Assembly: GCA_038225475.1 (NCBI GenBank)
Contig: JBBRRA010000003.1
Coordinates: 186,001-250,000, forward strand
Direction of reading: 5' to 3'
DNA length: 64,000 bases
Source of the DNA: Polymorphobacter_B sp038225475
GTDB taxonomy: Bacteria > Pseudomonadota > Alphaproteobacteria > Sphingomonadales > Sphingomonadaceae
The first letter of the stretch is position 1; each line of letters begins with the position of its first letter. A program made the position numbers and the translations under genes. Below the pieces are notes generated by a model, which saw only the letters and a program-made list of their open reading frames with translations, was not told the origin of the DNA and made no database searches. Below, in pieces: positions 18,816-27,109 of this stretch.

Positions 18816-21593
18816 ATGCGCAACTGGGCACGGGCGTTGACGGCGGCAACCATGCTGGCGGGGGTGCCCGCGCTCGCGGCCGACCCGGCGCCCGCGCCGA
18901 TCAGTGCGCTCGTCAAGCAGGTCGCCATTCCCTACGAGCAGTTCACGCTGCCGAACGGACTGCGCGTCATCGTCCATACCGACCGCAAGGCCCCGATCGT
19001 CGCGGTCAGCATCTGGTATCACATCGGTTCGAAGGACGAACCGGCGGGCAAGACCGGCTTTGCGCATCTGTTCGAGCATCTGATGTTTTCGGGCTCGGAA
19101 AACCACAATGCCGATTTCTTCAAGCCGCTGCAGGATGTCGGCGCGACCGATTACAACGGCACGACATGGTTCGACCGCACCAACTATTTCGAGAATGTGC
19201 CGACGCCCGCATTGGGGCTGGCGCTGTTCCTCGAAGCCGACCGCATGGGGCACCTGCTCGGTGCGATCACGCAGGCCAAGCTCGATCTGCAACGCGGCGT
19301 CGTCCAGAACGAAAAGCGGCAGGGTGACAACCAGCCGTTCGGCTTGAGCGAATATGCGATTTACGAAAATCTGTTCCCGGTCGGGCACCCGTATCATCAT
19401 TCGACGATCGGCAGCATGGCCGACCTCGACAAGGCGTCGCTCGCCGATGTGAAGGGCTGGTTCCGCGCCGGCTATGGTCCGAACAACGCCGTACTGGTGT
19501 TGGCGGGCGACATCGACCTTGCGACCGCAAAGACGCAGGTCGCGCAATATTTCGGCGCGATCCCGAAGGGTCCAGCCCCCGAACGCTATGCCGCGCCGGT
19601 GCCGGTGCGCACCGCGACGACGCGACTGACGATCCATGACGCGGTTGCCGCGCCGAAACTGACCCGGGTGTTCGTGGTGCCGGGGCGCAGCGATGCCGCA
19701 ACCGTGCCGATCGATATTGCCGCGAGCATCCTCGGCGGCGGCGGCTCGTCGCGTTTGTACAACGACCTTGTCCGTGACCGTCAGCTGGCGGTGTCGGTGA
19801 GCGGCAATGTCCAGGCGTTCGAAAAGGTCAGCATCGCGCAGTTCGACGTCGATCTGAAGCCCGGCGTCGATCCGGCGGCGGTCGAAGCGCGCATCGATGC
19901 GGTGATGGCGCAGTTCCTCAAGGACGGCCCGACCGACGACGAGGTGCGCCGGGTCGTGACCGGCAACGTCGCCAATACCATTCGCGGGCTGGAGCGCGTC
20001 GGCGGCTTTGCCGGCAAGGCGGTCGCGCTTGCCGAAGGCGCGGTCTATGACGGTGACCCGGCGTTCTACCGGGTCGAGCTTGAACGCTATGCTGCCGCCA
20101 CGCCCGCCAGCGTCGCGGCCGCGGCGCGCCAGTGGCTGGCACGCGGCGATTTCCGCCTGACGACGCTGCCCGGCAAGCGCGAAGCGACCGTCGCCGAAGC
20201 CGCGCCGGTGGCATTGCCGCCGCAGCACAGCGCCGACGGCGATACCTCGAAACTGCCCAAGGTGACCGGAACGCCCGATCTGGTGTTTCCGGCGGTCGAG
20301 CGCACGACGCTGTCGAACGGGCTGCAGGTCGTGCTGGCGCGCCGCGCGACGGTACCGGTGGTGCAGATGCGGTTGTCGTTCGACGCCGGGCTGGCCGCTG
20401 ACCCGCATGACAAGCTCGGCACGCAAAAGCTGATGCTGAGCCTGCTCGACGAGGGCACGACGACATTGGCGGGGCGCGCGATAGCCGAGCTGCAGGAGCG
20501 GCTTGGCGCCGGGATCGGCGCCACCGCCGATGCCGACCGGACGCGTGTTTCGATGACCGCGCTCAAGCCCAACCTGCGCCCCAGCCTCGCGCTGTTCGCC
20601 GACATCGTCCGCAACCCGGCGTTCGCCCCCGATCAGATCGAGCGGCTGCGCGCCATCACGCTGGCGGGGATCGCGCAGGAGGCGACCGATCCGCAGGCGC
20701 TTGCCGTGCGCACCCTGCCGCCGCTGCTGTTTGGAGCCGGGCATCCGTACGGCGTGCCGCTGACGGGCAGCGGTACCGAACCCGGGGTAAAGGCCGTGAC
20801 GCGCGCCGACCTGGTGGCGTTCCACGACGCATGGATCCGCCCCGACAACGGCGTGCTGTTCGTGACCGGCGACACGACGATGGCCGAGCTCAAGCCGCAG
20901 CTCGAAGCCGTGCTCGGCGACTGGCGCGCGGCACCCGGCGTTGCCAAGGGCGTCAAGTCGTTTCCAGCACTGCCGCCGGTGGCACCGTCGCGGATCGTGC
21001 TGCTCGACCGGCCTGGGTCGCCGCAGTCGCTGATCATCGCGGGCAAGCTGCTCAACGCCAAGGGCACCGACGATCCGGTGCAACTGCGCGTTGCCAACGA
21101 CATCGTCGGCGGCGACTTCTTCTCGCGGCTCAACACCGACCTGCGCGAGACCAAGGGCTGGTCGTACGGCGTCGCCAGCGAAATCTATAGCGTGCGCGAG
21201 ACGTTGCCGCTGTTCATCGTCGCGCCCGTGCAGACCGATCGCACCGGCGACTCGATTGCGGCAATGATCGCCGACATGCGCGAAGTGGTGGCCGCCAAGC
21301 CCGCCGTGCAGCCCGAGCTGACGCGTGCCGTCAACGGCGTGACGCGCGCGCTGCCCGGCGAGTTCGAGACGGCGGGCGCGGTGCTGACGGCGATCGAGCG
21401 CAACTATGTGCTCGGCCGCCCGGATGACTATCAGGTGACGATCAGCCGCCGGTACCGCGCGCTGACGCTGGCCGAGATCAATGCGCAGGTTCCGGCGCTG
21501 CAGCCCGATGGCATGATCTGGGTGATCGTCGGCGACCGCAAGCTGGTCGAGCCGCAGCTCGCCAAGCTGGGGCTGCCGATCGAAGTCAGGTAA
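18816..21593 (+). CDS. M16-family zinc protease with two insulinase domains, exported
   Basis: A 925-residue protein with a signal peptide (cleavage after ALAAD) and two M16 repeats. The first carries the inverted zinc motif HLFEH (H84, E87, H88) with the downstream glutamate region LQRGVVQNEKRQ, so it should be active. The second (from about residue 500, VFPAVERTTLSNGLQVVL) lacks HxxEH, as normal for the non-catalytic partner half in this family. The enzyme should cleave peptides or small proteins in the periplasm. ATG 18816 was chosen because AAAGGCAG precedes it and the signal peptide begins there; an in-frame GTG at 18789 is less likely. The 3' end overlaps the convergent ligase gene by 8 bp. 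Confidence 0.93.
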   Translation: MRNWARALTAATMLAGVPALAADPAPAPISALVKQVAIPYEQFTLPNGLRVIVHTDRKAPIVAVSIWYHIGSKDEPAGKTGFAHLFEHLMFSGSENHNADFFKPLQDVGATDYNGTTWFDRTNYFENVPTPALGLALFLEADRMGHLLGAITQAKLDLQRGVVQNEKRQGDNQPFGLSEYAIYENLFPVGHPYHHSTIGSMADLDKASLADVKGWFRAGYGPNNAVLVLAGDIDLATAKTQVAQYFGAIPKGPAPERYAAPVPVRTATTRLTIHDAVAAPKLTRVFVVPGRSDAATVPIDIAASILGGGGSSRLYNDLVRDRQLAVSVSGNVQAFEKVSIAQFDVDLKPGVDPAAVEARIDAVMAQFLKDGPTDDEVRRVVTGNVANTIRGLERVGGFAGKAVALAEGAVYDGDPAFYRVELERYAAATPASVAAAARQWLARGDFRLTTLPGKREATVAEAAPVALPPQHSADGDTSKLPKVTGTPDLVFPAVERTTLSNGLQVVLARRATVPVVQMRLSFDAGLAADPHDKLGTQKLMLSLLDEGTTTLAGRAIAELQERLGAGIGATADADRTRVSMTALKPNLRPSLALFADIVRNPAFAPDQIERLRAITLAGIAQEATDPQALAVRTLPPLLFGAGHPYGVPLTGSGTEPGVKAVTRADLVAFHDAWIRPDNGVLFVTGDTTMAELKPQLEAVLGDWRAAPGVAKGVKSFPALPPVAPSRIVLLDRPGSPQSLIIAGKLLNAKGTDDPVQLRVANDIVGGDFFSRLNTDLRETKGWSYGVASEIYSVRETLPLFIVAPVQTDRTGDSIAAMIADMREVVAAKPAVQPELTRAVNGVTRALPGEFETAGAVLTAIERNYVLGRPDDYQVTISRRYRALTLAEINAQVPALQPDGMIWVIVGDRKLVEPQLAKLGLPIEVR

Positions 21594-23157
21594 TCATCCG
21601 CTGCAGCGTGGCAATCCGGTCGGCTTCGGCGGCGGGCTTGTCGAGGCGGATGCGGGCGATGCGCGGGAAGCGCATCGCCAGCCCCGATTTGTGGCGCGTC
21701 GAGGCGTGCAGCGAATCGAAGGCAACTTCGAATACGAGGCTTTTCTCGACTTCGCGGACCGGGCCGAAGCGCGCCAACGTGTGTGTGCGGACAAACTTGT
21801 CGAGCATCGCCAGCTCGACATCGGTGAAGCCGCTGTACGCCTTGCCGACCGGCAGCAGTTCGCCGTCCTCGGTCCAGCAGCCGAAGGTGTAGTCGCTGTA
21901 AAAGCTCGACCGCTTGCCGTGGCCGCGCTGCGCATACATCAGCACGCAGTCGGCAACGAGCGGCTCGCGTTTCCATTTGTACCACAGCCCGGTGCGCCGC
22001 CCGGCGACATAGGGGCTGTCGCGGCGCTTGAGCATGACGCCCTCGATCGCGGCATCGCGCGCGCCGAGCCGGATCGCGCCGAGCGCGGCAAAGTCCGCCG
22101 CATCGATCACCCCCGAAATGTCGAACCGCGCCGGGTCGAGGCCGGGCACCACCGCCTCGAGCCGGGTGCGCCGCTGCGTCCACGGCAGCGCGCGGAGGTC
22201 GTCGTCGCCGTCGTACAGAATGTCATAGACGCGGACGAATGCCGGAAATTCGGCCATCGCCTTGGCGGTCACCGACTTGCGCCCGAGCCGCTGCTGCAGC
22301 GCGTTGAAGCTTGCCGCTTCACCCCCTTGCACGGTGCCGCGCACCAGTAGTTCGCCGTCGAGCACGCCGGGCCAGCGGTATGCGGCGGCAACCTCGGGGA
22401 AGCTGCCGGTGATGTCGTCGCCGGCGCGACTGAACAGCCGCGTCTGCCCGGCGACATGGACCAGCTGGATGCGGATGCCGTCCCATTTCCATTCGGCGAC
22501 ATAGTCGGCGAGATTGACCTCGAGGTCTTCGAGCGGGTGCGCGAGCATGAACGGGCGGAACACCGGGACGTCGGCGTGCGTCGGCTGCATGCCGCCGTCG
22601 CCCCATGCAAACAGCGGCGCATAGGGTGCGCTCAATCCATGCCAGACCTCCTCGACGGCATCGACATCGACGGCGAACGCCTGCGCGAACGCGGTCTTGG
22701 CCAGCCGCGCCGACACCCCGGCGCGCAAGCCCCCGGTGGCCAGCTTGAGCAATGCAAAACGCCCGCTGCTGTCGAGCCGGTCGAGCAGGTTGCGCATCAC
22801 CATCGGCGCATCGGCGCGCGCGAGCGTTGCCAGCCGGTCGACGACTTCGCCGAGCCCCGGCGCGGTGGCCGGCGCGCCGCCGGGCGGTTCGGGCCACAGC
22901 AGCGCGCAGGTTTCGGCAAGGTCGCCGACATAGTCATAGCTCATCGCCAGCAGCACCGGGTCGATCCGTTCCTCGAGCAGCGTGCGGATCAGCCGGGGCT
23001 GCACCGCCTTCAGGCTGAGATCGCCGGTCAGCGCGGCGAGCGCCCAGCCGCGATCGGGATCGGGCGTGGCGCGCAGGTAATCGCCGATGGCGCGCAGCTT
23101 GGCGTTGCGCGACCGGGTATAGACGAGCGTATCGAGGAGGTGCGCAAAGGCTTGCAT
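21586..23157 (-). CDS. ATP-dependent DNA ligase, cisplatin damage-response type
   Basis: A 523-residue ligase. An N-terminal helical DNA-binding domain (about 1-190) precedes the nucleotidyltransferase domain. The catalytic lysine is K224 in EWKWDGIR (KxDG motif), followed by motifs III (VLDGELLV), IIIa (VYDILY), IV (EGVMLKRRDSPYVAGRRTG) and V (WYKWKREPLVADCVL), then an OB-fold with LVFEVAFDS. The length and order match the bacterial family named for cisplatin-damage response, whose members usually sit beside a DEXH helicase, a beta-CASP nuclease and an endonuclease. Those partners are not adjacent here. It is divergent from merR with a 345-bp gap. An essential NAD-dependent LigA is presumably elsewhere. 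Confidence 0.92.
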   Translation of the reverse strand: MQAFAHLLDTLVYTRSRNAKLRAIGDYLRATPDPDRGWALAALTGDLSLKAVQPRLIRTLLEERIDPVLLAMSYDYVGDLAETCALLWPEPPGGAPATAPGLGEVVDRLATLARADAPMVMRNLLDRLDSSGRFALLKLATGGLRAGVSARLAKTAFAQAFAVDVDAVEEVWHGLSAPYAPLFAWGDGGMQPTHADVPVFRPFMLAHPLEDLEVNLADYVAEWKWDGIRIQLVHVAGQTRLFSRAGDDITGSFPEVAAAYRWPGVLDGELLVRGTVQGGEAASFNALQQRLGRKSVTAKAMAEFPAFVRVYDILYDGDDDLRALPWTQRRTRLEAVVPGLDPARFDISGVIDAADFAALGAIRLGARDAAIEGVMLKRRDSPYVAGRRTGLWYKWKREPLVADCVLMYAQRGHGKRSSFYSDYTFGCWTEDGELLPVGKAYSGFTDVELAMLDKFVRTHTLARFGPVREVEKSLVFEVAFDSLHASTRHKSGLAMRFPRIARIRLDKPAAEADRIATLQRMIT

Positions 23158-23502
23158 GACCGCTCAACCTAGACACGGCGCGGTCGGGTGCAAGCGCGGC
23201 GGCGCAAGGGTGCGGCATCGTTGCTTTGGCGAATGACACGTCCCACGCTTTTTTGTGTCACGTCGTGTCAGCGTCCGCGCCGGTCGGCGGCGGTTTCCCT
23301 CGGTGGTGACGGGTGAAACCCATCGAGTCCCGCTCATGGCGCGGCGGCTTCGGTCGCTGGCTTCGGAAAAATCTGAACAACGGCTGTCCGCCTTGCATAA
23401 TGTACCAGATCGGCACAATATTGTCAATCGACACGCCGAAGTCGATAGCCGCGCGCGTGCATGCTATCGTGGACGGCAAGATGGCACAGGGGCGCGGTCG
23501 AA
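23158..23502. other. 345-bp divergent intergenic region, ligase / merR
   Basis: No protein is supported here. The stretch is less GC-rich than its surroundings. It contains three TGTCA/TGACA-type half-sites (23234-23238, 23256-23260, 23266-23270) near the ligase start, a good promoter candidate at 23393-23421, and a 6-bp inverted repeat ATCGAC/GTCGAT with an 8-nt spacer at 23427-23446, just downstream of that promoter. Confidence 0.6.
23393..23421 (+). promoter_or_regulatory. Candidate promoter for the MerR regulator
   Basis: TTGCAT (23393-23398), a 17-nt spacer, then CAATAT (23416-23421) give a sigma-70-type element about 80 nt before the MerR start. The inverted repeat at 23427-23446 overlaps the expected transcription start and could be an operator; MerR proteins often autoregulate. 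Inferred from sequence only. Confidence 0.45.
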
Positions 23503-24192
23503 ATGCGGATGCGTGAACTCGAGCAGCGGAGCGGCGTCGGGCGCGAAACGGTGCGCTATTATATCCGCGAAGGGCTGCTGCCCGAACCGACGCGCGCCAG
23601 CCGCAATTCGGCGTCGTATTCGGATGCGCATGTGACGCGGTTGCGCGCGATCAAGCGGCTGCAGGAGGAGCGCTTCCTGCCGCTCGCGGTCATTCGCACG
23701 CTGCTCGACAGTGACGCCGCCGAGCGGCTGCTGGCGTTTCCCGAACTCGGCGGCGTGCTGCGCGCGCGGCTCGACCATGATGCACCGCGCGTCGGCGTTG
23801 CTGCACTGATCGCCGAGCTTGGCATCGCGCAGCAGCAGATCGACGACAATGTCGCGGTCGGCGCGATCACCGTCGATGCGAGCGCGACGCTGTCGGCGCG
23901 TGACGCCGAGATCATGCGACTCCTCGTTGGGCTGGCGGCAACCGGGTTCGATGTCGAAAACGGCTTCCAGCCCGAAACGCTGCGCTTTTACGTCGAGTTC
24001 ATCGAGTGGCTGACGACGGCGGAACTGCGGATGTTCTTCGAAAACACCGCCGGGCGCGTCGGCGAAGCGCAGGCGGCCGATATGGCCGAACGCGGCGTCG
24101 CGGGGATCAACGAACTGCTCGGGCTGCTGCGGACGCGCGCGCTGCTCGCCAAGCTGGCGCAGCGGCGGCACGGCGCGAACGACAACACCTAA
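23503..24192 (+). CDS. MerR-family transcriptional regulator
   Basis: A 229-residue regulator. The N-terminal winged-helix domain (about 1-70) carries MRELEQRSGVGRETVRYYIREGLLPEP and the RASRNSASYSDAHVTRLRAIKRLQEERFLPLAVIRTLL block, typical of MerR. The long C-terminal part (about 75-225) is helical and lacks the metal-binding cysteines of metal-responsive MerR proteins, so it probably senses an organic ligand or another signal. ATG 23503 (or ATG 23509) fits the family start; an in-frame ATG at 23461 adds unrelated residues. The stop overlaps the convergent NfrA-like gene by 4 bp. Targets are unknown; its own promoter region is the obvious candidate. Confidence 0.87.
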   Translation: MRMRELEQRSGVGRETVRYYIREGLLPEPTRASRNSASYSDAHVTRLRAIKRLQEERFLPLAVIRTLLDSDAAERLLAFPELGGVLRARLDHDAPRVGVAALIAELGIAQQQIDDNVAVGAITVDASATLSARDAEIMRLLVGLAATGFDVENGFQPETLRFYVEFIEWLTTAELRMFFENTAGRVGEAQAADMAERGVAGINELLGLLRTRALLAKLAQRRHGANDNT

Positions 24193-25376
24193 AAGCCGGT
24201 GCCGAGCGTGACCGCGACGCCGCTGCCGGGCGCTGCATTGCCCGCGACCTTGAACCGGTAATCGACCGCGACATCGATCGGCAATCGCGCGCGCGACCAG
24301 TGCAGCCGGATGCCCGGCCCGGCATCGACCCGGTCGGTGGTGCGGCGGGCGCGCTCGATGCTGCTCCAGACGCCGCCGCCGGGGCTGAGCGTCAGCGCTG
24401 GCGTTACCGCGACCGGATAGCCGGCGCGAAGCTGCGCGGCGGCATAGCCGGTGGCGACGCTGCCGCTGACCACGCCGGTTTCAGCATAGCCGTCGATTGC
24501 GACGCCCGCCACCTGCACCTGCCCGCCGCCGCTGAGCCGCGCGGTCCAGGCATTGCGGCCGCCATGGCCGATTGCGATAAGCCGCTCGGCGTTGAGGCTG
24601 ACACCGCGCCGCACGCGCCAGCCGATGCCGAGCGCGGCCTCCGCGCCGTCGGTGCCGGTGTTGCTGGCGGTCGTCGTGCGCAGGGTCAGGCTGAACGGTC
24701 GCCGCGCGAGCGGATCGGGGGTGAATGCCAGCGCCGCACCGCTTTGACCGCCGCCGAGCAACGGCAACGCGCCCGGGTTGGCGCTGCCCGCCGGGCGTTC
24801 GAGCACATAGGCGCTGCCCGACCAGCGCCGCATTAGCACCGCGCGCGCCGCGCTCCATGCAGCGGCGTTCGGCGCGGCGGGGTCGGCGTCGACGGCGGCG
24901 GCAAAGTCGCGCGCCGCCGCGCGGCGTCGGCCCGATGCCGCTTCGGCATAGGCGCGCGTCGCCAGCGCGAACCCGGGCGCGGCGGCAGGCGCCACGGCAA
25001 TCGGCGCGACCAGGGTGCTCGGCGGCGGCAAGCCTGCGGCGATCGTCGCGACGACCGGCGCGGCTGCGGCGGGTGCACGGGCGATGGCTGCGCGCCCGGG
25101 GCGTTGCTGCCGGATGCGGCGCGGCGGCGCGGGCTGCCGGGGCAGGTCGGGGACCACCGCAGCCGATGCGACCGGCGCGGTGGCGAGTGCGGCCAGCAAG
25201 CGCGGCGGCACGGCACGGGGTGCAACCCGAACCGCCGCCGCGAGCTGAACCGCCTCGGCACGGGCCACCGCTGCGGTCACCTCGCGCTCCAGTTGCCCCC
25301 AGCGCCCGGCGGTCCAGCCGACCACTAGCGCGCCGAGCATGCCGAGCGCCTGCAGCGGCCGCCCGGTGCGCATCAT
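24189..25376 (-). CDS. NfrA-like outer-membrane protein, short form
   Basis: A 395-residue protein partnered with the upstream NfrB-like glycosyltransferase. It has an N-terminal hydrophobic anchor (LQALGMLGALVVGW), an Ala/Pro-rich linker (about 35-130), one or two TPR-like helices (YAEAASGRRRAAARDFAAAVDADP), and a C-terminal beta-barrel-like region (about 215-395) resembling the C-terminal domain of bacteriophage N4 adsorption protein A, with alternating strands such as FSLTLRTTTASNTGTDGAEAALGIGW. E. coli NfrA is over twice as long with many TPRs, so this is a reduced relative and the match is moderate. The start was set at 25376, where ATGA overlaps the upstream stop. Confidence 0.6.
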   Translation of the reverse strand: MMRTGRPLQALGMLGALVVGWTAGRWGQLEREVTAAVARAEAVQLAAAVRVAPRAVPPRLLAALATAPVASAAVVPDLPRQPAPPRRIRQQRPGRAAIARAPAAAAPVVATIAAGLPPPSTLVAPIAVAPAAAPGFALATRAYAEAASGRRRAAARDFAAAVDADPAAPNAAAWSAARAVLMRRWSGSAYVLERPAGSANPGALPLLGGGQSGAALAFTPDPLARRPFSLTLRTTTASNTGTDGAEAALGIGWRVRRGVSLNAERLIAIGHGGRNAWTARLSGGGQVQVAGVAIDGYAETGVVSGSVATGYAAAQLRAGYPVAVTPALTLSPGGGVWSSIERARRTTDRVDAGPGIRLHWSRARLPIDVAVDYRFKVAGNAAPGSGVAVTLGTGF

Positions 25377-26764
25377 GCCGGGAACCGGTGCGCGGTCTTG
25401 TCCCAGACCGCCGCCTCGCGCCCATCGAGCGTCCGGCGATAGCGGCGCAGCGCGCGGATGGCGGCAGCCGCGTTGATCAGATTGCCGACCACGACGCGCG
25501 GCACGGCGCGCAGCCCTTCGCGCCAGCCATGCGCCAGCATGGTAAAGCCGCCGCGCAACGCCAGCCGCCAGCCGAATACCGCCGCGTTGAGCCAAAGCAG
25601 CACCGCGAGCGTCGATCCCGGCGCGACCAGCGGGCCGAACGCACGCGCCGCCGGGAACGCGTGCGCCAGCGCGGTATCGATCAGCACCAGCGCCATCGCG
25701 GCATAGCCGAGCACCGTCAGCAGCGCGGTCAGGATCGCCTTGCGGTCGCGCAGCAGCATATAGCGGTCGGCCCAGCCACCGGGCCATCCGACCCGGTCCC
25801 AGCCATCGAGCGCAATGCCGGTCAGCCAGCGCGTTTTCTGGCGGAGCGCGGCATCGAGCGTCGCGGGGAAATGCTCGCGCGTCGCCACCAGCTCGCGCGC
25901 GTCGCCGCTGCGCAGCCGGACCAGTGCGCCGCGCCCGCCGCGCGCATGGACGCGGATGCCGAGCTCATAATCCTCGGTCATGCACGCGGCGTCGAACGGC
26001 GCACCGCTGGTTCCGGCGAGTGCGGCGACCATGTCGCGGTCGATCGCGCAGGCGACCCCGGCGCTGGGGACGGCGGCCCCGATCGCTTCGCGCACGACGA
26101 TGTCCTTGGCGTGCGCCTCGGCGAATTCGTCGAGATAGTGCCCGCTGATCCAGCGCGAGGCGCGGTCGACGAGCGGCGCGACAGGCAATTGCACCAGCGC
26201 GAGGCGCGGAATCAGATGATCGAACACATCGAGTTCGCGCGGGTGCACGACATCCTCGGCATCGTGGAGGACGACCGCGCGGAACCGCATTTCGGCGGCG
26301 GTTTCATGCGCGAGCACGGCGCGCCACAGATGGTTGAGGCAATCGGCCTTGGTCGTCGGGCCGGGGTTTGCGCAGACCGTCACCGCAATGCGCGGATCGG
26401 CGACGGCAGTCGCCGCCGCATTGGTGGCGGCGTCGTTCGGATAGACGCCGACGAACACCCGGTACCGCGGATAATCGAGTCGCGCGGTCAGGTCGGCGAG
26501 CATCGCGCCGATGACGTCGGCCTCGTCCCATGCCGGGACCATGATCGCCATCCAGCCCGGGTCGCGCCCGATCAGCGCGTCGGCGGACAGGCGGGTGAAG
26601 CGGCGGTACACGGTGACGCGCCGCCACAGGTTGCGCGCGAAATAGACGAGGTCGAGCGCGATGTCGTCGCTGCTGGTCAGCGCGATGCCGACGGCGGCAA
26701 GCTGCAGCGCCTCGCGCGTGGCGAAGTGCAGCACGGCGAGCACCGCCAACGCGCCGCTGGTCAC
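25373..26764 (-). CDS. NfrB-like membrane glycosyltransferase
   Basis: A 463-residue processive-type GT2 glycosyltransferase. Cytoplasmic catalytic residues follow the family pattern: D80 and E81 (VPAWDEADVIG), DAED at 168-171, TED at 263-265, and QKTRW at 309-313, the QxxRW motif that holds the growing glycan. Membrane helices lie near residues 5-32 and about 340-445. In E. coli, NfrB makes an envelope polysaccharide exported by NfrA and used by phage N4, and is activated by c-di-GMP through a C-terminal domain. This protein ends about 280 residues earlier and lacks that domain. The start is GTG at 26764. The NfrA-like gene follows with a 4-bp overlap. Confidence 0.8.
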   Translation of the reverse strand: MTSGALAVLAVLHFATREALQLAAVGIALTSSDDIALDLVYFARNLWRRVTVYRRFTRLSADALIGRDPGWMAIMVPAWDEADVIGAMLADLTARLDYPRYRVFVGVYPNDAATNAAATAVADPRIAVTVCANPGPTTKADCLNHLWRAVLAHETAAEMRFRAVVLHDAEDVVHPRELDVFDHLIPRLALVQLPVAPLVDRASRWISGHYLDEFAEAHAKDIVVREAIGAAVPSAGVACAIDRDMVAALAGTSGAPFDAACMTEDYELGIRVHARGGRGALVRLRSGDARELVATREHFPATLDAALRQKTRWLTGIALDGWDRVGWPGGWADRYMLLRDRKAILTALLTVLGYAAMALVLIDTALAHAFPAARAFGPLVAPGSTLAVLLWLNAAVFGWRLALRGGFTMLAHGWREGLRAVPRVVVGNLINAAAAIRALRRYRRTLDGREAAVWDKTAHRFPA

Positions 26765-27109
26765 GCGGCGACGGCTTTGGACACCCCGGTGTCACCGACC
26801 CGGAGCAGACGGGGAGGGCCGTTTGCAGGATGGATCGCCGAGCACCGGGATGTCCTCGGCAATAAACGGCGTGACGCGGGGTCGAGCGTCGCTGCGCCGC
26901 CATTGCCGATTCGGACCGACTGCGGCATCGACCGTCGAGCACGGGTCATTGCAGCGCCGCCGGGGAAAAAGTCCTTATCAATCAGTCCGCTGTGCCTGTG
27001 CGGCGTGGCGGCGATAATACCCCCGACAAGGGGTAGCAAGCCGCCACGTGCGATGCCCTGCAACGCGTGCTGGACGAACGCCGCCGGTTGCTGGCACACC
27101 GGGCAGACC
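26765..27109. other. 345-bp divergent region between nfrB-like gene and thyA
   Basis: It holds a perfect palindrome GACACC-CC-GGTGTC at 26780-26793, close to the NfrB-like start, and a two-tier hairpin at 27005-27047 before thyA. A leftward open frame (27111 down to 26761) ends in TGA overlapping the NfrB-like GTG, but its codon use is not gene-like after the first 20 codons; see findings. Confidence 0.5.
27005..27047 (+). promoter_or_regulatory. Two-tier hairpin upstream of thyA
   Basis: An outer 8-bp stem GTGGCGGC/GCCGCCAC (27005-27012 with 27040-27047) and an inner 6-bp stem TACCCC/GGGGTA (27018-27023 with 27030-27035) are separated by an asymmetric internal loop, GATAA on the left and GCAA on the right, and capped by a 6-nt loop CGACAA. 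No T-tract follows, so it is not a simple terminator. It lies 62 nt before the thyA ATG and may be a structured 5' leader. Function unknown. Confidence 0.45.

Noticed and set aside
27005..27047. THF or TPP riboswitch before thyA
   Set aside because: Size and loop sequences do not match those riboswitch cores; only a simple two-tier hairpin is visible.
24725..27109. Open + frame running 790 codons upstream of thyA
   Set aside because: Arg/Ala/Pro-rich noise, antisense to the NfrA/NfrB-like genes, joined to thyA only because no stop happens to occur.
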